A DNA stretch of 64,000 bases, taken from the NCBI GenBank assembly GCA_018334165.1, contig JAGXTB010000245.1, forward strand, positions 1 through 64,000, given 5' to 3'. Positions 59,589-64,000 of the stretch are shown here, in pieces. The translations under genes were made by a program, and so were the position numbers. The notes under the pieces were generated by a model. The model was given only the letters and a program-made list of their open reading frames with translations, had not been told where the DNA came from and did not search any database. The DNA comes from Sphingomonadales bacterium. GTDB taxonomy: Bacteria > Pseudomonadota > Alphaproteobacteria > Sphingomonadales > Sphingomonadaceae. Positions within the stretch are counted from its first letter, which is position 1; each line of letters opens with the position of its first letter.

Positions 59589-60413
59589 ATGGATACCGAT
59601 GATGATGACGTAGAATTGACCTTGGACCTTGAGCCGGAGCCGGACCCCGTTCCCGACGCGCCCGTTCCGGAGGCCGCAGGCGACCCCGCCGCCGAGGCGT
59701 TTGCCCGCCTTGAAGGTGAATTGGCTTTGATGCGCCGTGCGGTTCAGCACCTTGCCGCCGAGCGCGCCGACATTGTTATTCCCGACTACGGCGCGACTCT
59801 CACCGACATGGCCAAGCGAATGGGCGCGATCAGCGAGAGCCTGAAGGGCATGGCGCGCCATCCCGCATTGCAGATGACCCCTGACAGCATTGGCAATCAG
59901 ATCGCCGCCGCAGCCGAAGCCGCGCGACGCAGCGATCAGGACAGGATAAGCCAGGCTCGGAGCGACTTGAACCAAGCTACGCAGGAAATGCGCAACGTCA
60001 CGGCTCATGCGCGCACTGCCGCCGAGCAGCGGCAGCAGCTCTACCAGGTGGCAGGCGGAGCCTTGCTTGCAGGCATCCTGCTTTGGTCCTTTCTTCCTGG
60101 CACCATTGCCCGTGTCATGCCGGAAAGCTGGCACTGGCCCGAGCGCATGGCAGCGCGGATGGTTGGCGCATCCTCCCGCTGGGACGCGGGTGCACAGCTG
60201 ATGCAGAGCGACAGCCCCGAGGCATGGAATGCGCTGGTACGGGCCGCTGACATCCAGCGCGACAACCGCGATGCCATTGACGCTTGCCGGAAGACCGCTG
60301 CAACGTCGCAACAGCCAGTGCGATGCACCGTCAAGATTCGTCAAAGCAGTCAAGAAGGGGAAACAGCCGCAACGCAGGTGGAGGCCGCGACACGATCCCA
60401 GAAAGGGGCATAA
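59589..60413 (+). CDS. DUF6118-like mobilisation-associated membrane protein
   Basis: Acidic N-terminus, coiled coil, single TM (AGGALLAGILLWSFLPGTIA), directly after the relaxase. Confidence 0.6.
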   Translation: MDTDDDDVELTLDLEPEPDPVPDAPVPEAAGDPAAEAFARLEGELALMRRAVQHLAAERADIVIPDYGATLTDMAKRMGAISESLKGMARHPALQMTPDSIGNQIAAAAEAARRSDQDRISQARSDLNQATQEMRNVTAHARTAAEQRQQLYQVAGGALLAGILLWSFLPGTIARVMPESWHWPERMAARMVGASSRWDAGAQLMQSDSPEAWNALVRAADIQRDNRDAIDACRKTAATSQQPVRCTVKIRQSSQEGETAATQVEAATRSQKGA

Positions 60414-60513
60414 CAGCCCATTCCGACCTGCACAAAATGTGGGAACGAATGTGGTTTCGATTTTCCGGAAAAGTCATTTTATCGTTTGAAAACAAAGCAA
60501 TAAATGACTTGAA

Positions 60514-60532
60514 TGGTAGCGGAGGAGGGACT
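60514..60532. repeat. Right direct repeat of island (att site within tRNA-Met 3' end)
   Basis: Identical 19 bp to 43-61. Confidence 0.85.
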
Positions 60533-60590
60533 CGAACCCCCGACACGCGGATTATGATTCCGCTGCTCTAACCAGCTGAGCTACTCCGCC
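60514..60590 (-). tRNA. tRNA-Met (CAU), elongator
   Basis: GGCGGAGTAGCTCAGCTGGTTAGAGCAGCGGAATCATAATCCGCGTGTCGGGGGTTCGAGTCCCTCCTCCGCTACCA; cloverleaf arms and encoded CCA. Confidence 0.95.
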
Positions 60591-60655
60591 ATACCAAGGC
60601 AGTGCCCGGCTATCGCCTGGGCAGGCGGCGCACATAAGGTGCGCTTTGGGCCGGG

Positions 60656-61204
60656 TCAAGCACTGTGTTTGCCCCGGAACTTCCAGACGCCGACCGCCTC
60701 CCAGTGGGGATTGCGGTAGATGTGCAAACCCAGCCCGGTGAAGGCGAAATCGCGCAGGCTGAGGCGCGGTGCCAGCTGCTGTTGCAGCGCCAGTGCGGTC
60801 TTGCGATCGACCTTGTTCTGGATCGTGATGTGCAGCAGCTTGCCGCCTTGGTCTTGCTTGGTCAGCATGTCCCAGAAGTGTTCGGCAATCATGTCGCGCA
60901 CTGCGAGCATTTGTGAGGAGCGGATCGCCAGCGCGGTCCCCTGCCCCAGATCCATCAGTCCGTTTACTTGAGCGCGCGGCGGCGCAAACTCTCCGGCCAT
61001 GCGCGCCAGGAAGCGCGGCAGTTCATCGCGCAGCGAGGGCGCGAAGGAATGAAACAGCGTGACATGGGCCTTCAGCCAATTGCGCTCGGGCGGAAAGTGC
61101 TCGGCCCTCAGACCATTGGACCATGCGAAGATGTCTTCGGGCAATTCGGCCGTGACGATGAACGGCGCGGGCGGTGTCCGCAAAGGGGCAGGCGAGGGAT
61201 CCAT
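60656..61204 (-). CDS. 2'-5' RNA ligase / LigT-like phosphoesterase family protein
   Basis: HVTLFHSF and HITIQNK (two H-x-[ST] motifs). Confidence 0.8.
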   Translation of the reverse strand: MDPSPAPLRTPPAPFIVTAELPEDIFAWSNGLRAEHFPPERNWLKAHVTLFHSFAPSLRDELPRFLARMAGEFAPPRAQVNGLMDLGQGTALAIRSSQMLAVRDMIAEHFWDMLTKQDQGGKLLHITIQNKVDRKTALALQQQLAPRLSLRDFAFTGLGLHIYRNPHWEAVGVWKFRGKHSA

Positions 61205-61344
61205 TGCCCTTCTCTAACGCAAAGACCTGGCAACGGCCAAGCCAGAGGCGCTTGTACTGTTTCTAAGGATCAAGAAAGTTAATCGCGCGCTTGAATTCCC
61301 GGTTGGCGCGACGCAAGCTCTGCACCGGAAGAGGAGACCCCGTG

Positions 61345-64000
<2,656 letters not shown>

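Overview
The window is a sphingomonad-type sequence (Alphaproteobacteria, judged from gene content). Most of it (about 43-60532) looks like one genomic island inserted at the 3' end of an elongator tRNA-Met(CAU) gene: a 19-bp copy of the tRNA 3' end (TGGTAGCGGAGGAGGGACT) lies at 43-61 and again inside the intact tRNA at 60514-60532. The cargo falls into four parts. (1) About 0.3-24.1 kb is a minus-strand catabolic cluster: TonB receptor, MFS, TetR, FAH-like hydrolase, acyl-CoA ligase, ADH, ALDH, P450, an Ltp2-like thiolase with a DUF35 partner, MaoC/hotdog enzymes, SDRs, a CaiB-MaoC-CitE trio, an HmgA-like dioxygenase, a FAD monooxygenase and paired acyl-CoA dehydrogenases. A TetR operator-like 18-mer recurs upstream of five of its transcription units. 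(2) About 24.6-31.3 kb is a collapsed F-type T4SS locus with internal deletions and an inverted traC segment. (3) About 32.2-49.6 kb is a phosphorothioation-type defence island: SspA/SspB/SspC/SspD on + convergent with a minus-strand operon SspF-SspG-SspH-(DUF262 protein)-(Ser/Thr kinase). (4) About 50-60.4 kb holds an S24 repressor region, a defence-gene graveyard with a truncated pseudokinase, ParB, IS256 and type IIG-like fragments around an intact IS3-family element, and a Ti-type mobilisation module (traD, traC, relaxase traA) with a recognisable oriT. No integrase was seen in the window. After the tRNA come chromosomal-looking genes: a 2'-5' RNA ligase-like protein, an alkyl sulfatase and an aldo/keto reductase. 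All product calls come from reading translated motifs; no database search was run.
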